Shown one piece after another: positions 63,860 through 64,000 of a stretch of DNA of 64,000 nucleotides (within the stretch, counting starts at the first letter, position 1; every line of letters starts with the position of its first letter). Both the position numbers and the translations under genes were made by a program. The DNA is from JAMXLO01 sp963818775 (GTDB lineage Bacteria; Pseudomonadota; Alphaproteobacteria; Acetobacterales; Acetobacteraceae). A model generated the notes under the pieces. That model was given only the letters and a program-made list of their open reading frames with translations, was not told where the DNA came from and did no database searches. The stretch spans positions 66,028 to 130,027 of the forward strand of contig CAWFUF010000033.1 of NCBI GenBank assembly GCA_963818775.1, written 5' to 3'.

Positions 63860-64000
63860 GCTGAGCGCACGCGCTCTCCGTGGGCGTCGATTGGCGCCGA
63901 CAAGCTGCACGTCATCCGCGGACCCCATCGAGATAATCGAAACTGCCTTGCTTCCGGCTCCAGGGGAAACTCAGTTACGAAGACGGCTCTGTTGGATAAC

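Noticed and set aside
1..64000. CRISPR arrays, tRNA and rRNA genes
   Set aside because: No regularly spaced direct repeats and no cloverleaf or rRNA sequence were seen by eye; a tRNA search tool would be decisive.

Overview
The window is high-GC alphaproteobacterial chromosome, probably Rhodospirillales and most likely near the Acetobacteraceae. This is inferred from gene content (RpoE/ChrR pair, phasin, Hint-domain protein, uronate dehydrogenase, DHA2/EmrAB pump, Lhr-type helicase locus) and GC-rich codon use. There is no rRNA, tRNA or CRISPR array that I can see.

Layout. 0-6.2 kb: end of a FUSC-type membrane protein, a ureohydrolase, a small Rdx/SelW-like gene with an in-frame UGA that looks like selenocysteine, a GFA-family enzyme, an M20 amidohydrolase, a periplasmic binding protein and a membrane protein. 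6.2-14 kb: a gene-poor, partly lower-GC accessory stretch with a phasin, a MarR regulator and an rpoE-chrR pair. A frameshifted IS630-family transposase sits directly upstream of rpoE, and remnants of three further genes follow. 14-21 kb: GST, uronate dehydrogenase, amidase, and a tightly coupled minus-strand operon (proline iminopeptidase, beta-hydroxyacid dehydrogenase, polysaccharide deacetylase, alpha/beta hydrolase), then a histidine phosphatase. 22-25.4 kb: pgsA-mobB-lipoprotein-moaD-moaE (phospholipid and molybdenum cofactor synthesis). 26-29.4 kb: an OmpR/EnvZ-like two-component system with a divergent small exported protein, and an exported RidA-like protein. 29.4-36.4 kb: two unknown coupled genes, a NodU/CmcH-type carbamoyltransferase, serB and small membrane proteins. 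36.4-44 kb: oxidoreductases, an esterase, a frameshifted SMP-30-like gene, an MFS carrier, a VOC protein, and a vapBC-cupin operon. 44.8-51.1 kb: the 'ligase-associated' DNA repair set (exonuclease, DEXH helicase, PdeM nuclease), but without the ATP-dependent ligase, with a Hint-domain protein in its place and with the helicase split into two overlapping reading frames. 51-54.1 kb: a phosphoesterase/SDR pair and a candidate RiPP locus: a 61-residue Cys-containing double-Gly leader peptide next to a DUF692 (MNIO) enzyme with an extra C-terminal domain, and a 29-bp palindrome just upstream. 54.3-60.6 kb: MFS carrier, 3'-truncated acyl-CoA synthetase, NmrA-like SDR and several gene remnants. 60.7-63.9 kb: an EmrA/EmrB drug efflux pair.

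The most interesting points are the RiPP-like MNIO locus (52.5-54.1 kb), the candidate selenoprotein hidden by its UGA codon (1974-2192), the split helicase in a repair locus that lacks its ligase, and the amount of gene decay (about nine frameshifted or truncated genes). Three intergenic inverted repeats (39.9, 43.4 and 50.3 kb) look like dispersed genomic repeats.
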